64,000 nt of DNA from Absidia repens (lineage: Eukaryota > Mucoromycota > Mucoromycetes > Mucorales > Cunninghamellaceae). Each line of letters begins with the position of its first letter. Position 1 is the stretch's first letter. The notes beneath the pieces are model-generated. The model had not been told where the DNA came from. It saw nothing but the letters and a program-made list of their open reading frames with translations, and made no database searches. Made by a program: the position numbers and the translations under genes. Below are positions 34,402-48,297 of this stretch, in pieces. The stretch lies in the NCBI GenBank assembly GCA_002105175.1, contig MCGE01000017.1, positions 682,001 through 746,000 on the forward strand, written 5' to 3'.

Positions 34402-35377
34402 CTAGTTTTTTCCCGCAACAAAAGTAGACACAATTTTTCCAAAATTTAATCCTTGATCATGCGCAATCTCCAATTCTTTTTTAGTTACATCGCGGGATCC
34501 ATCGCCATTTGAGATGGCGCCGGCTCCGTAGGGTGACCCTCCTATAACCTCCGTGTTATCAAACAAATGCTAATCATAAAAAATTGAAATAGTTAGCGGT
34601 TCTGTTTGTATAATAATTGGTAGTTTAAACTTACAGGATTTGCATACCCGAAGGGAATATAAATCATGCCTTGATGTGTGAAATACGTTATTGTTGTCAA
34701 TGCAGTGGTTTCCTATGCAAGTAAAAGTAGGAGATTAGAAGTCGAGACATCGCTAGATCGAAACGGTCATTGACTCACCTGGCCACCATGTTGACTAGAG
34801 GTAGAGAAGAAGGTACCAGCGAATTTTCCGGATAGTGCTGCAGTTGCCCAAAGTTCTATGCATGAAAAAAAAAAAAAAAAATTAGTCTCAATATATTCCG
34901 CTTCAAAACTTTGGTTGACATAGGTGATCAACTTACTTCCAGTGGCATCAAGAAGAGTTTTCATTTGAGCAGGCATGGTGCCAAACCTATAAAATTCATG
35001 CGACCGGAGTTAGAATAATGTGGGCAAACTTTCTTTTTTTTCGCTTTACCGAGTGGGCATGCCAAACAAGATACCATCGGGTTCAGTAAGATTGTCCACG
35101 GTAATAATAGGTAAATCTGGACGTTTTGGTGCATGCATCTTGGCGAGAATTTCATCAGACAGTGTTTCTTCCACTATAAGATAAATGGGGTTTTTTTTTT
35201 TTTGAGTTTGAGAACAGCATTACGATAAATCTCAGTTTAATGCCGTATGTAGACTTACTGACCTTGGAAAATTTTGGCTTTTACGCCGGATTCTTCCAAT
35301 CCTTTTTGAATTTCTACGGCAAGCTTGTAGACGTGATGATACAATGAGTAGATAACAATATATACTGTTCCGGGCAT
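34402..35377 (-). CDS. PST2: WrbA/PST2-type flavodoxin-like quinone reductase
   Basis: Six exons: 35377-35263, 35173-35050, 34986-34937, 34855-34779, 34712-34635, 34569-34402; 203 residues, the normal length for Pst2/Rfs1/WrbA proteins. These FMN enzymes reduce quinones with two electrons of NAD(P)H and protect against oxidative stress; fungal members associate with eisosomes or the cell periphery. Evidence: flavodoxin-like start VYIVIYSLYHHVYKLA, FMN-binding GMPTRFGTMPAQMKTLLD, FFSTSSQHGGQETTALT, and IGGSPYGAGAISNGDGSR. It is divergent from TGS1 with about 414 bp between starts. A paralogue with a long C-terminal tail lies at 50371-51969 and shares two intron positions (after HGGQ/HGGF and after GYANP/GYPNP). 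I cannot separate PST2 from RFS1 orthology. Confidence 0.92.
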
Positions 35378-35791
35378 TATAAAAAAGTTTTAATTAAATA
35401 TCAAAAAGATATAAAAATAAAAATGAACAGAACAGGCTTTTATGCTCTGCGGTGGTTTAATGATTCAACCCTAGGGGAATTTAGTGTCGCATGGAAAATA
35501 CTTCACCGATTACACTTTTGAAACAAATAACGAAGTGATGAAATTGTGACATAAACCAATGAATGTCTCAGTATCTCTTCATTACCAAAAAGGCCTTACT
35601 GTGACTCCGTAGCTGCGATATTTAATCAGACTAACAACACTGGCGATCAAGAACTGGCTAGTTTCGGAGAATGAAATGTTCCCTTTCTTCGGATGACCCG
35701 GACTGCTTCAGGTCAGAAGTAAAAAAAAAAAAAAAGTTTTTCGCTCCCTTTTGCTCTTGTCACTTCTTCCCTGATCCGATTCCTGTCCTTT
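35378..35791. promoter_or_regulatory. Divergent intergenic region PST2-like / TGS1
   Basis: 414 bp between two outward-pointing starts; no ORF of note. It contains AGGCCTTACTGTGACTCC (35590-35607), which includes a TGACTC AP-1/Gcn4-like half-site, plausible for an oxidative-stress gene but unproven. Confidence 0.35.
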
Positions 35792-37492
<1,701 letters not shown>

Positions 37493-38284
37493 GAAGTAGC
37501 AGGGAAGAATAGATGTATACTAGTATAGCATGTATAATTTAGTTTTTAGTCTTCAGTTTTTGATTATTATTTTTTGATTATTTTTTTTTCAGGGGAGGGG
37601 TCGAGTTTTTATTACTATTATTGATTTGTCTTTCCTTGATAGCTGTATATAGTCCTTGTTATTTGTTTTTGTCCTTTTTTTGGTGGGGGGGGTTGGAATC
37701 ATACATACATTCATGAAATAAAACCAAAGATACTCGTCATGATGTGTCTAATTTTGGGACTTCTTATATGATTTTGAAAAATGAAACTGTTTTGTAATGT
37801 TGGAAGGGAATGGGTCTATATAAAGGATGATTGATAAATATATGACTGAGTGGACTTCCTTCAATATATATGCTTCTATATCTAGAAATGGATACGCTGG
37901 CGGAAACGGCCTTGATTGATCAATATTAGTGCTAGAGCGGTAATACCGCCATGTTTCATATAAAGTGATATAAAGCCGCGAATCAGTCACTAGATATCAA
38001 GGGGTATGGGGTTAGAGCAAGTAGTCATCAAACGTTAGAAACAATTTAAAAAGCTCCATAATGGTTGCTTGCCTTACGCGACTCAAAATTCATTTATTTG
38101 GTGCGTCGACTAGGAAGATATTTTGGTAGTCAATGGTCCAAGACTACCAGCCAGTTCCTGAGACACAGGGGAAAAGCAATGATAACAGATGAATGAGAGA
38201 GCATGTTAATACTGTAGATCATTCACACAACAGCTCCATATTGGCTTTTTGTACTGAATGTTAGAAGATGGTTGCTAAAAGGAC
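37493..38284. other. Intergenic region downstream of TGS1
   Basis: TGS1 3' UTR, then AT-rich sequence with no supported gene. Confidence 0.35.
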
Positions 38285-38995
38285 GTTTTTATTGAAGTAT
38301 ATTGTATTGTTAACTAGGGATTTACTTGAAGGATTATTTGGAGGAAGTGTGAAGGGGACTAATATGTGTTTTGAAAAAATGCTCAGCACTAATCTAAGGG
38401 ACGAATTATGAAATCGTATTTACTACACCGTGCAAGACATACAAGACACTAGAACAACTATAAATGTAATCCTTTATCGAAGGGTAGCAAGAGTCAAATA
38501 CTAATTTAGAGGGTGATTATAAAACGAGGATCTATTGTTCAAGACATGAGAGAGACAACTTGCGATATTTTTCATTAAATAAAGTAAAAGGAGGCACATT
38601 TTAGTCATATATAGAATTTTATTCAGATGTAGATGCAAATATGAATAAACTAGCACTAAACTAAACTAATGAAGACTCCAAAAAGCCAACTAATGGAGGT
38701 TTCCAAATCCTGAATCCAAAACGAAAAGGTTTCCCCATGGATTTTGTAATCCCTGAGCTGAAACCCCTTCTAAACTAGTCCTGACACTAATCTAAATCCA
38801 TTATAATTTCAAAGAAGTTAAATGGCAAAGAAAAAAAAAAAAAGGGAAAAAAAGAAATGAAAGAAAGAGAGAGGGAAAAAATAAAATGGGCGGTAAATAA
38901 ACATTCCACGTGGGCGCTATTTGAATTATTTTCTGTAGCCTTCCATTGAGCGGCAGTTCTCACCATATCCCTATAGCCTTTTTCCTTTCGATAAA
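38285..38995 (-). repeat. R1 interspersed repeat, copy F
   Basis: Full-length-looking copy. The head on the minus strand reads CTGCCGCTCAATGGAAGGC (A-box-like) then AATTCAAATAGCGCCCACGTGG (B-box-like) about 40 nt later, a tRNA-like spacing. Core at about 38695-38800; the tetraloop stem closes with a G-U pair (GGGGAAACCT), and the third hairpin is GGCT...AGTC, intermediate between copies C and D. Confidence 0.82.
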
Positions 38996-40381
38996 AGAAC
39001 ACAAAGGATTCCAGAAGGCAGTTGTCTACCTGTATTTGAAATGACTGCAAAAATAAGACAAAAAATATTACTTACAGTACAGTTCAGTTTTGTTTCCCCG
39101 TTCACATCTTTATTGTCGGTCCCTACTGTATGAAAGCTGGCAAGTGCGTGATGGATGACTACAGTATCGTACACCGCCATGAACAGGATTATCTAGGCAG
39201 GTAGATATTAGGCGTGTGCGGTTGATCCATAGAGCACTTATATATATATATATATATATTTATATATCTGTATGTGTGTTTGTATGGTACATCTCAATTG
39301 AATAATTTAAAAGATGCATTTATTCTAAAACCATGGAGTGCCCTTTTCAAAAATGCAGATTGAACATGGGATGAATATGTACCATTGTGTAAGCCGCATA
39401 ATCTCAGATCATCCAGTAAAATAGTAAAAAAAAAAAAAAAGGAGGACTACAGCAAGACCACATCCAGCAAAAATAGTATCTTTGATACTAGTTATTTGAT
39501 GTTTTATGTCATACATATCAATCTCGACCAACTCTAAATGGGTAATATTTCTTTCTAATATTCCTAGCCCGATTTATATCTCGCGTGTCGGATCAAATGA
39601 TCAGGATGAGCTTGTCACCGACTTTCTGTTTCTTTTCCTGCAGACAGCCGCAATAAAAAAACGTCATTGCCCAATTTTTTACTTCTATTTTGAATTTCAT
39701 GCCATAGTAGTAAATCCAATTACGGCTTATTAACTTCAAATTGAGAAACGGTGCGAATAAATTGAGACGATGATGCAATAAAAGTAGACCAGAAGTAAAC
39801 TAAGTTTGGAACGACGGTGATAAGAAAGTAGACAACAATTAAATCAACACAGGAACAACAGTAAGTAGTAAATACATACAGTATTGGTTTTTCTGTATAT
39901 TTTTTACCCTACTTTTTCTTCATACAATAAAATATATCTTTTTGGTCTCTTTGTATTCTCTACACAACGTTTTATTCTATGTCCACATTCTGAACGTAAA
40001 ATACTGTAGCATAAACCATGTTTTCAAAAAAAATATATATATATACATGTATGTCTTATTTTTTCAGTTTCCTTTCCCTGTCATACCCAGCAATTCTTAC
40101 GAGCAACCAATCATCACTGCCAATCGTAACAAATTATAATAAACGAATATATTTATGATATGATGTTGGATATATAATTTTTATTTAATGTATACAATAA
40201 AATAGAACGGAAAACAAAAAAAAAAAAAAAAAAAAAGAATGAAGAATAAACTAACTAAAAGTGTAAAATTAAATAGCATATATGCTAGACTAAATAGGAT
40301 GATGGAGAGATAAAATACAATACACAATACAACAGTAGGGGAATGAGTGGCGAAGAACAAGTGTCAAAATAAAATGCGTAA
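38996..40381. other. Intergenic region
   Basis: No gene supported. Contains a (TA)n microsatellite (39237-39260), a short CAATAAAATATATCTTTTTGGTCTC segment near 39925 resembling an R1 tail fragment, and the presumed 3' end of the PRM10-like gene from about 40190 with an A-run at 40216-40237. Confidence 0.35.
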
Positions 40382-40654
40382 CTAAAAATTCATAAGGGGT
40401 GTATGTGCGGTTCCTTTAGGGTATACAAGCAAAGTAGCCACAAAGAGTCCAATCGAGATACCAATAGACGTTTCAATCATTGAAAGAGCAAATCCACCGC
40501 CTTGGTTGCTGAATTCTGATCCAGCGGTAGTTCCAAAGAAGCCAAGTGCAGATTTTAGACCAAGACTACCCGGGACGAGATAGAAGACCTACATTCGAGA
40601 AAAAGAAATCATAAGATAAGTATGGCAATCCTTACTCTTTTTACTTCACTTTGT

Positions 40655-40686
<32 letters not shown>

Positions 40687-43084
40687 GACTTACACCTAAT
40701 AAGACAGCATCAAACGACATCTTTTGGGTAAATTTGGTATAGAGGTTTCCGAGAAGACCAATGGCAAAAGCAGGAACCACTTGCAAGACTTGCGACGGGG
40801 CTGTGGCTCGGCATGCCAATGCCCAATTGACGACAAACCCAGTGACGGCTAAGATGATCATGACGGGCCAGCGAGGAACTCTTGCACGTAAATAAACACA
40901 ATAAGCCATAGCAAAAAGAGGCACGGTCAAAAAATAGTAGGCTTCTGGTACAGTGGTGATACACGTCGATGCCTTTTCAGTACGTTGGCATTGACTCCTT
41001 TGATCCACAGATGACGGGTCAATGGTAGCATAGAGAGACGAGCCCATGGTGATACCATAGCCAAGAAGGAAAGAATAAATGATAGCATACACCATTCGCA
41101 CCACCCCACAAACTAATTGCCGAGACACCAATTCCACAATCGAAATGGCCATGGAATATCCCGGAAGCAAAACAATAAACGATGCAAATGCCACCGGTGT
41201 GAAACAAAAATCAAACCTTCCGAGAGCACGAGTGATGAAGCCAACAATAATGCAGCAAGTGATTTCGTAAATCGGCTGGAAACTAACCAATCGACCACTA
41301 AAGACTTCATATATGGCAAAAAATACTAGATGCAAGAAATAGAACAATAAGGAGGTAAGTTGGAGCGTGAGAACCAATCCGCGATCGCATTTTTTTTTTT
41401 TTTTTTTTTTCAAGTATCTTACCAGCAAGTGCGGAAGCTAATCCAGCTTCTCTCCAAGTACCACCATAAAACATCACACACCCACAAAAACTTGCTAATG
41501 CATACGTAAAAGGGACGATCCAGAAGGGATAAAAATCGCGTTCACTGGTCACCTTATCAATGAATTCCAATGCTTCGTCTACGGTGACTTCACCATGAGA
41601 CACCAATTTTTCCAAACGATAAATTTCACCGAGTTTGTGCATGTTGAAGGACTGTGTCTGGCGTACAAAGTGAGTTTCGGTTGTATGCATGTCGGGATCG
41701 AGGAAGGAGAGGAGCATGATATTGGGGAGGTAAACATATTCCGCTTGAACGTTGAGAGTTTTCGACACTTCACGCATGATGTATTCCAATCGATGAGCAG
41801 GGCAGCCGTAAAGCATGAGGCATTTCACCAATTTCCGTAAAAAGGTCTGTTTTTGCAGAATGTTGGCGATTTCAAAGGTGATTCGGATGCGATCTTCCAA
41901 GCTGATTGGTTCGAACTGGGATGCACGTGTCATTGTACTGTCTTTGCTTGACCGACGAGAAGGAGTATTTGTTTGAAGCTTTCGTTTGTCGAGACTGGGC
42001 ACCAGATGCTTGCTTTTGGTCATATCACCAAGCCAACTGTTACTGGAATTCATTTTCGGTCGCTTGGGTCGTTTGATGGCCTCCGTGTTCTTGCTCATTT
42101 CACTTAACCAGCTCTTGCTTGCGTTCATTTTCGGTCGCTTGGGTCGTTTGATAGTTTCTGCGCTTTTGCTGAATTGGGGCATGTTGTAGATTGATATTCC
42201 ATCCTTTTTGTGTTTCTGTGTGAAAAATAAACAAAAAAATAATAAAAAAAAAAATACCCAATTTTAGTATCCATGTCGACCCAATACCATACATATCCCG
42301 TTTACCCTTAGTTTTTATAACTTACAACAATTTTGTCATCTTCAAAAGTCAAATCCTTCTTCTTTTTGGGTTTAGCGTCACCATGTTTATGCTTGATTGA
42401 TGTGGATCGTGGGTGTTGTAACTGGTGTTCCATACGCATCAGGCTACCCAAAACACTGCCGCTTCGTTGTGGGGGTTCCGTAGGGTGTGTAAGCTTGGAT
42501 GATTTTCGAGATATGTAAGCAGGGAGATCTTCAGTATCCATTTGGAACTCGTCAGTAGGTCGTTGTTGAAGTTCGTCAAGTTTCATTGCGGGGCGAGGGT
42601 CACCAAGCATACGTTCTACTAAAGCAGCTGATTCAGCAAGAAGGGATTGAAACTCTTCATGACGGTCTTTAGCATCAGCATGAGATAAAGAAGCCCTTGT
42701 AAGATTTTGACCTTGTTGCCGTTCAGTAGTGCCGTTTTCATCAAGAGGGTAAAGGTATTCCCCATGGTCTATTTCAGGAATTCCGTACATGGTGCCGTTG
42801 TCGTCGTTACCGTATTCTTCGTCAACCACGCTTTCAGCCTTGTCATCGTCATCTTCAAAAGTTGTTTCTGTTGCAAGAGGGTGAGTATAGTCTAGACCAG
42901 TGGCGGGTGTTGATCTAACAAAACGTCGATTGTTGGAACGGAGGTGTGAAGGACGTGGAATGGCAGGTCGGGAAGTAGGAGAAGGAGCAGAGGAGGGAAC
43001 ATGGTCTTGACAGGTGGCGGAATTATTGTCCGATTTGATCGAAGAGTTGGAGGTTTCAGTATCCTCATCACTTTCCTTCTTCAT
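40382..43084 (-). CDS. PRM10: PRM10/ThrE-family membrane transporter
   Basis: Four exons: 43084-42326, 42215-41423, 41325-40694, 40588-40382; about 796 residues. The C-terminal half has about ten hydrophobic segments with family hallmarks: MLYGCPAHRLEYIM, LDPDMHTTETHFVR, GFITRALGRF, FCFTPVAFASFIVLLPGYSM, FYLVPGSLGLKSALGFF. Bacterial ThrE exports threonine/serine; fungal Prm10-like proteins are pheromone-regulated membrane proteins without a defined substrate, and a vacuolar location is plausible. The N-terminal 370 residues are cytosolic-looking, acidic and Ser-rich, with a tandem duplication of a 25-residue unit (271-295 and 296-320) containing IKRPKRPKMN. The start was set at MKKESDEDTETS; an in-frame ATG 27 codons upstream (43165) would add a hydrophobic leader and is less likely. 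Intron 2 has 22 T/A at about 41391-41410. Confidence 0.93.
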
Positions 43085-43929
43085 GTTGGATGAGAGTGAA
43101 AGAAGGAAATAGAAGAAAAAAGAAGTTCTACAAGGAAAAGCACCGATGAAATAAAATATCTCCAAAACTGAAGGTAGGAGAAAAAAATTTCAATCGCCGT
43201 AATGGCGTGGTAACTTTTTCTACTTCCTTGTGCGTCCATCGTCTTTTTTGAGAACTGCTTAAATTTTTTAATGTGATGTCACCAAGAATGAAGTCAAAAC
43301 AAATGTTTACTCAAGCGATTTTAATATTTGTAGTGCTACTTTGCTCTATTCATTTAGAAATTGAAAAACTCAACCTCCTTTTCTAATATTTATGCATAAA
43401 TGGATCTGTTTTTGTGCCTGAAAAGGAGACAAAGACTGACAATAAAACCTTAGAATATCGGTATATATCATCACAAAATATTTGCTAATAGAAGGTCCCC
43501 GATCAATATTGACTGACTGTATGAGTTCCTTTATTTTTTTTAAAAAAAAAAAAAAAAAAAGACGAAAGTGATCCCCAAGCGTTTCTACCGCCTTTGAAGG
43601 AAGAAATAAATTCCTTGTGAAAACTAAACTAGTTGAAACCATACGAAAAAAAAAGTATAATTGCATGAATGGGTTTTGCTCACCCCAACCACCAATAAGC
43701 TCGGCGTACCCCACGCTGCTGCTGACAAAAAGACAACGTTCCAAAAACGGGACCTATTTTAAACGCCGAAACCAATTTCCATGTGCTTTTAAAATTTCGC
43801 TTCTTTTTAGCCCATCTCTTTCCCCTTTCCGTTTTTCTTTTCTTTTCTTTTTTACAGTCTCTATTTAGTCACCTTTATTTTCCCCTTTTCTTTATATACT
43901 CATATCTATATATATTTCTATAAGAAAAA
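43085..43929. promoter_or_regulatory. Divergent intergenic region PRM10-like / carboxylase
   Basis: 845 bp between the two starts. Includes an A-tract (43540-43560), a long pyrimidine-rich segment (43840-43890) directly upstream of the carboxylase ATG, and no supported ORF. Confidence 0.35.
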
Positions 43930-46330
43930 ATGTCGACACTTACTTCTAGAGACAACCTTGTCCAACGTCATCCTACTGCTGTGGTGAAAACAACTGCCGA
44001 ATACAAGAGCAACGTCGCGGAATGGCAGCAATTGATTGATCAACTTAAGGAACGCTTACAAGAAGCTACTAACGAAGGCAAACCTAAAAGTTTGGCTTTA
44101 CACAAGAAACGTGGTCAGCTATCAGGTAGAAACATATTCCCCTCCCTTTATATATTATGTAGACTTGTGTGTATGTGTACGTGATGATGTAGGTTAGGAG
44201 GGCAAGCAAATACCGCGGTAGTGTAGAGTGTTTTTGCTTCTCTTTCTTTTCTTTGCATTGTGACACACATTACCCCACACATCAACGCCCCATCTCCGAT
44301 GATTTGACATTTGATTTTATATCTTATCTTCCATCTTCGTAGCTAGAGAACGATTAGACTTGTTGCTAGATGAAGACTCTCCCTTCCTTGAATTGGCTGC
44401 TTTGGCTGGTTATGATCAAGATGATATGACCCTTGGTGGTTCAGTTGTTACTGGTATTGGTCTTGTCAGGTAATGAGAAATAATAGGATGACGATGATGA
44501 CTGACACTGATCTGTTTACACTTTCATATTATGCTAGTGGGATTCTATGCGTCGTATCGGCACATGTACCTACTATGGCAGGTGGTGCAATGAATGAAAC
44601 TTCGGCATTAAAGGGTGGTCGTGTTCATCAAATTGCAATGGCCAATCGTTTGCCTACTGTCACATTGGTTCAATCTGCTGGTGCTAATCTGCAACAGCAA
44701 TTCAAGGTCTTCCATCGTGGTGGTGCTGGTTTCCGTAATCAAGCTATTCAGTAAGTTTTTGTTTTTTGTTATTTGTGTTTTAATTGACAATGTTGTCTTA
44801 CTTTAATTTCAATATCCTTTGTGACTTAGATCAAAAGCGGGAATTCCATCTTGCTGTGTTGTTTTTGGTAGCTCCACTGCCGGTGGTGCTTATACGCCTG
44901 GTATGAGCGATTATGTGATTATGGTTAAGGTAATTCATGGATATCCATTCTCAAGCTATTTAAATTACGAAAATTAATTATTATTATTATTATTATTATT
45001 ATTTAAAAAAAAGAAACAAGCTCAAGTCTTCCTTGGTGGTCCTCCTCTAGTGCAAATGGCTACTGGTGAAGTTACCGATGCTGAAAGCTTGGGTGGTGCT
45101 GATATGCATTCCCGAGTCTCTGGTGTCAGTGATCAATTGGCCAATGATGAATTTGATGGTATCCGCAAAGCTCGCGAATGGATGGCAAATCTGAACTGGG
45201 AACAAAAGGGTCCACTCCCAATCCGTCATATCACTGGTCAATATGAAGAACCTTATTATGATCCCGGTAAGAAGAAAAAAAGAAAAGAATACAAAGTTAG
45301 TCATTACTGTTACTTATTCTTATCTTAATTTTTTTTATATAGAGGAACTACTAGGCATTGTTTCTGCTAACATTCGCATTCCCTTTGATGCTACTGAAGT
45401 GATCATCCGCCTTGTTGATGGCTCTCGTTTTACTCCTTTCAAACCGAACTATGGCGTTAACTTGGTGTGTGGTTGGGCCTTTATTCAAGGTATTCCCGTG
45501 GGCATTATCTCGAACAACAATGTCATTTTTACCCAAGAATCCAACAAGGCCACTCAATTCATCCAACTGTGTAACATGAAGTAAGTGCTTTCCTTCGACA
45601 TTGAATTAACCATTCATATCACTGATCTCATCTTCTGCGCTTTCTTTTTCTTTATTAATAGGAACACTCCATTGATTTACCTGCAAAATATTACCGGTTT
45701 TATGGTTGGCAAACGTTATGAAGAAGAAGGTATTGTCAAGGCTGGCTCAAGATTCATCAATGCTGTCAGTAATTCCAAGGTGCCTGCTATTACTATCATG
45801 ATGGGTGCATCCTACGGTGCTGGGAACTACGCAATGAGTGGTAGAGCTTATGAACCAAGGTATTGCCCACTCAAAACAAAGGAAAATGCTGATTATCATT
45901 TTACTCACTTCCTTTTTTATTATTATTGTACAGATTCTTGTTCTCCTGGCCCAACTCTCGATGCTCCGTAATGGGTGCTGAACAATTGACTGGTGTGCTG
46001 GATCTTGTGATGCGACAAGGTGCTGCAAGGTAACTATATGTTTGGTGCAGCTCCTATAATTGTGTATATATATGTTACTGATAACGGTTTTTTTTTTTCC
46101 TTTGTCACAGAATGGGTAAAAAGATTGATGAAGAACTAGCCAATGAACGTAAGGCCATGTTCCAAATGTCTGTGGAAGCTGAATCCGATGTGTATTATAC
46201 TTCTTCTCGTCTGTTGGACGACGGTATTATCTCTCCTACTCAAACTCGTACAGTGATTGGTTTCTGTTTGGCTGCTATCTACAACACTGAAGTGGAAGGT
46301 GGCAATTTGTATGGTGTTAGTCGTATGTAA
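43930..46330 (+). CDS. Acyl-CoA carboxylase beta (carboxyltransferase) subunit
   Basis: Nine exons: 43930-44125, 44343-44469, 44538-44750, 44830-44929, 45014-45266, 45343-45580, 45662-45859, 45934-46029, 46111-46330; 546 residues. This is the biotin-dependent carboxyltransferase component related to MCCC2/PCCB, moving CO2 from carboxybiotin to an acyl-CoA. Typical blocks: [19 protein letters not shown], a GGxYTPGM oxyanion segment ([17 protein letters not shown]), [30 protein letters not shown], and [20 protein letters not shown]. It differs from mitochondrial MCCC2 in lacking the TVKGGTYYP segment (here [11 protein letters not shown]) and an obvious presequence. The C-terminus is GVSRM, where relatives end GVFRM; -SRM fits the peroxisomal PTS1 consensus. 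Substrate (methylcrotonyl-, geranyl- or other acyl-CoA) is not decidable, and no alpha/biotin subunit is in this window. Confidence 0.9.
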
Positions 46331-46514
46331 TTTTTTAGTATCCCCTCCCCCGTTTTTCTTCTTATCCCCCGTCACCTCTTATTTTGTGAAATAAAAGTAT
46401 ATATTGTACTATTGTCTTTTGCTCTCATATTTGCCTTGTTGTCTCTCTGTTTCTTCCTTCTTATTTTTTTTAGCATATGCGTTCTATTGTAGACTATCAT
46501 TTGAATGCTGGCAT

Positions 46515-46571
<57 letters not shown>

Positions 46572-47149
46572 TTTCTTCATTTGTTCGTGATATCGACTTT
46601 TTAGCCGTGGCGTTTTTATTATTTTATTCTACAAAATACCAAAATAAAACTAGAATGTGGTAGCTCCTGTGTTTATGTGATGATAGGTTGGTGTAGAATA
46701 CGAAATAGAATTAAAATGACAATCACATACTGCAATTCATCAAAAACAACACGTAAATCCTAACAGCTATAATTTATTGTATTCATTTACAAGCCGACAC
46801 TTCCAAAAAAAAAAAAAAAAAAAAAAAAGAGGGACGAGGGAGATATACTGGGTTCCAAAGAAGGGGGAGGTTGTTGATGTGTGGTATTTGACGAAGTCGT
46901 TTCGTATCGTAATATATGGTCCCTTGAGCTCAACTGGTATTAGCTTGAATTCTTTTTTTTTTTCTTTTTTTTTTACCATGCGAAAAAAAAAGAGTAAAAA
47001 CAACAATCTGGATATATATATAGATATATTACATCTACTCTAGCGGAGGTTGGGATGGGGGGTTACTGGCTAGGCATATGGCTATCTTTGATAGTAAATC
47101 ATTTAAGACGGCCAGCCAATTTCCGGGCCTTTAAGAACGGAATTAGTCT
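46331..47149. other. Intergenic region with long T and A tracts
   Basis: Carboxylase 3' UTR (AATAAA near 46391), a 54-nt T-run (46517-46570), a 23-nt A-run (46806-46828) and more A/T runs at 46952-46974. No supported gene. Confidence 0.4.
46517..46570. repeat. Poly-T tract, 54 nt
   Basis: An uninterrupted T run about 190 bp downstream of the carboxylase stop codon, the second longest homopolymer in the window. Confidence 0.85.
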
Positions 47150-47890
47150 TAGTGGATGAACTAGAAAGCAAGTGTTTGATAGGACACTGACAATAGTGAC
47201 ATTATTTACAATACAATGGGTCAGAATATAGTAAATAAAAAAAAACGTATTTTATTGATGTATTTTGGTAGATTTAAAACTACATGAGAAGGGTTCATTG
47301 TAACAAGGGATGTAATGGAAGGATCTATTGGAGGAAGCATGAAGGAGAATAATGTGAGATTTGAAGAATGGACAATACTAATTTAAAGGGTTAGTTGTGA
47401 GAAGAGAACCAATATACTACACAAGGCTTGAGAAAGACGAAAGTGGTACTTTATATTAAAGCACAACAAATACCAACAGTAATCAAAAACAGCGATGGTT
47501 ATAAAAAAGGGATCTATTGCACAAGACAAGAGAAAAAATAATGGGACATTTTTCATTTAAGAAAGCAAAAAGATGCATATTTTATTCAAATGAACAAACT
47601 AACAATAAGCTAAACTAATGAAGCCACACTAATGGTGGCCCCAAATCCTGAATCCAAAATGAGAGGGTTTCCCCATGCATCTTGTAATCCCTGAGTTAAA
47701 AATTCTTCTAAACTAGTCCTGACACTAATCTATGATCACGATAACCTCATACAAGTTGAATGGTGAAGAAAAGAAGAAGAAAAAAAAAAAAGGAAGGGAG
47801 AGAAGGAGAAAAAGAAAAGAGTAAATAAAACTTCACGTGGGCGGAATTTAAATCCTCCCATCCGCTCTCAGCACTCTTTTTTTTTTTTTT
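47150..47890 (-). repeat. R1 interspersed repeat, copy G
   Basis: Head on the minus strand with GATTTAAATTCCGCCCACGTGAAG near 47845. Core at about 47635-47735 with GGGGAAACCC and GGACTAGTTTAG. The tail runs to the TTTGATAGGACACTGAC motif near 47180. The third hairpin is disrupted by a deletion. Confidence 0.82.
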
Positions 47891-48297
47891 TTTTTTTCAA
47901 CCTTGTTGCACTATCCTGACATGAGAGTGATTTTTTTGGGTGTCGTAAGAAAACGTTGAACACAGCCAGTCTAGAGTGGAATCCGAAATCAGTCTCAAGA
48001 TGATTAGCGGTGGGACGGACTGTACCAAGAAAACTACTATATTGAGCATTTGCCAAACACAAGACATATATACATATAGATATTTTATAAAGATAAAGAA
48101 ACAAAAAGATTTTATTGATATATTTTACAGAGGATAATTATAATAAAAAAAATTGGGATGGGAGATATATTGATAAAGGAAGGAAAAGGTGGAAGGGTAG
48201 ATATCTTAATAGTAACTGAGGCTGGGGAGAAGGAGTAAAGGGAATAAATAGGATGTAAAGCTAAAGGGGAACAGAGAAGTAAAAAAGCTAACTACCA
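47891..48297. other. Intergenic region / PEX13 3' flank
   Basis: No gene seen. Presumed PEX13 3' UTR from about 48110. Confidence 0.35.

Noticed and set aside
38971..39180. 69-codon minus-strand frame MAVYDTVVIHHALAS...
   Set aside because: It overlaps the head side of R1 copy F, with no homology and no supporting splice signals.
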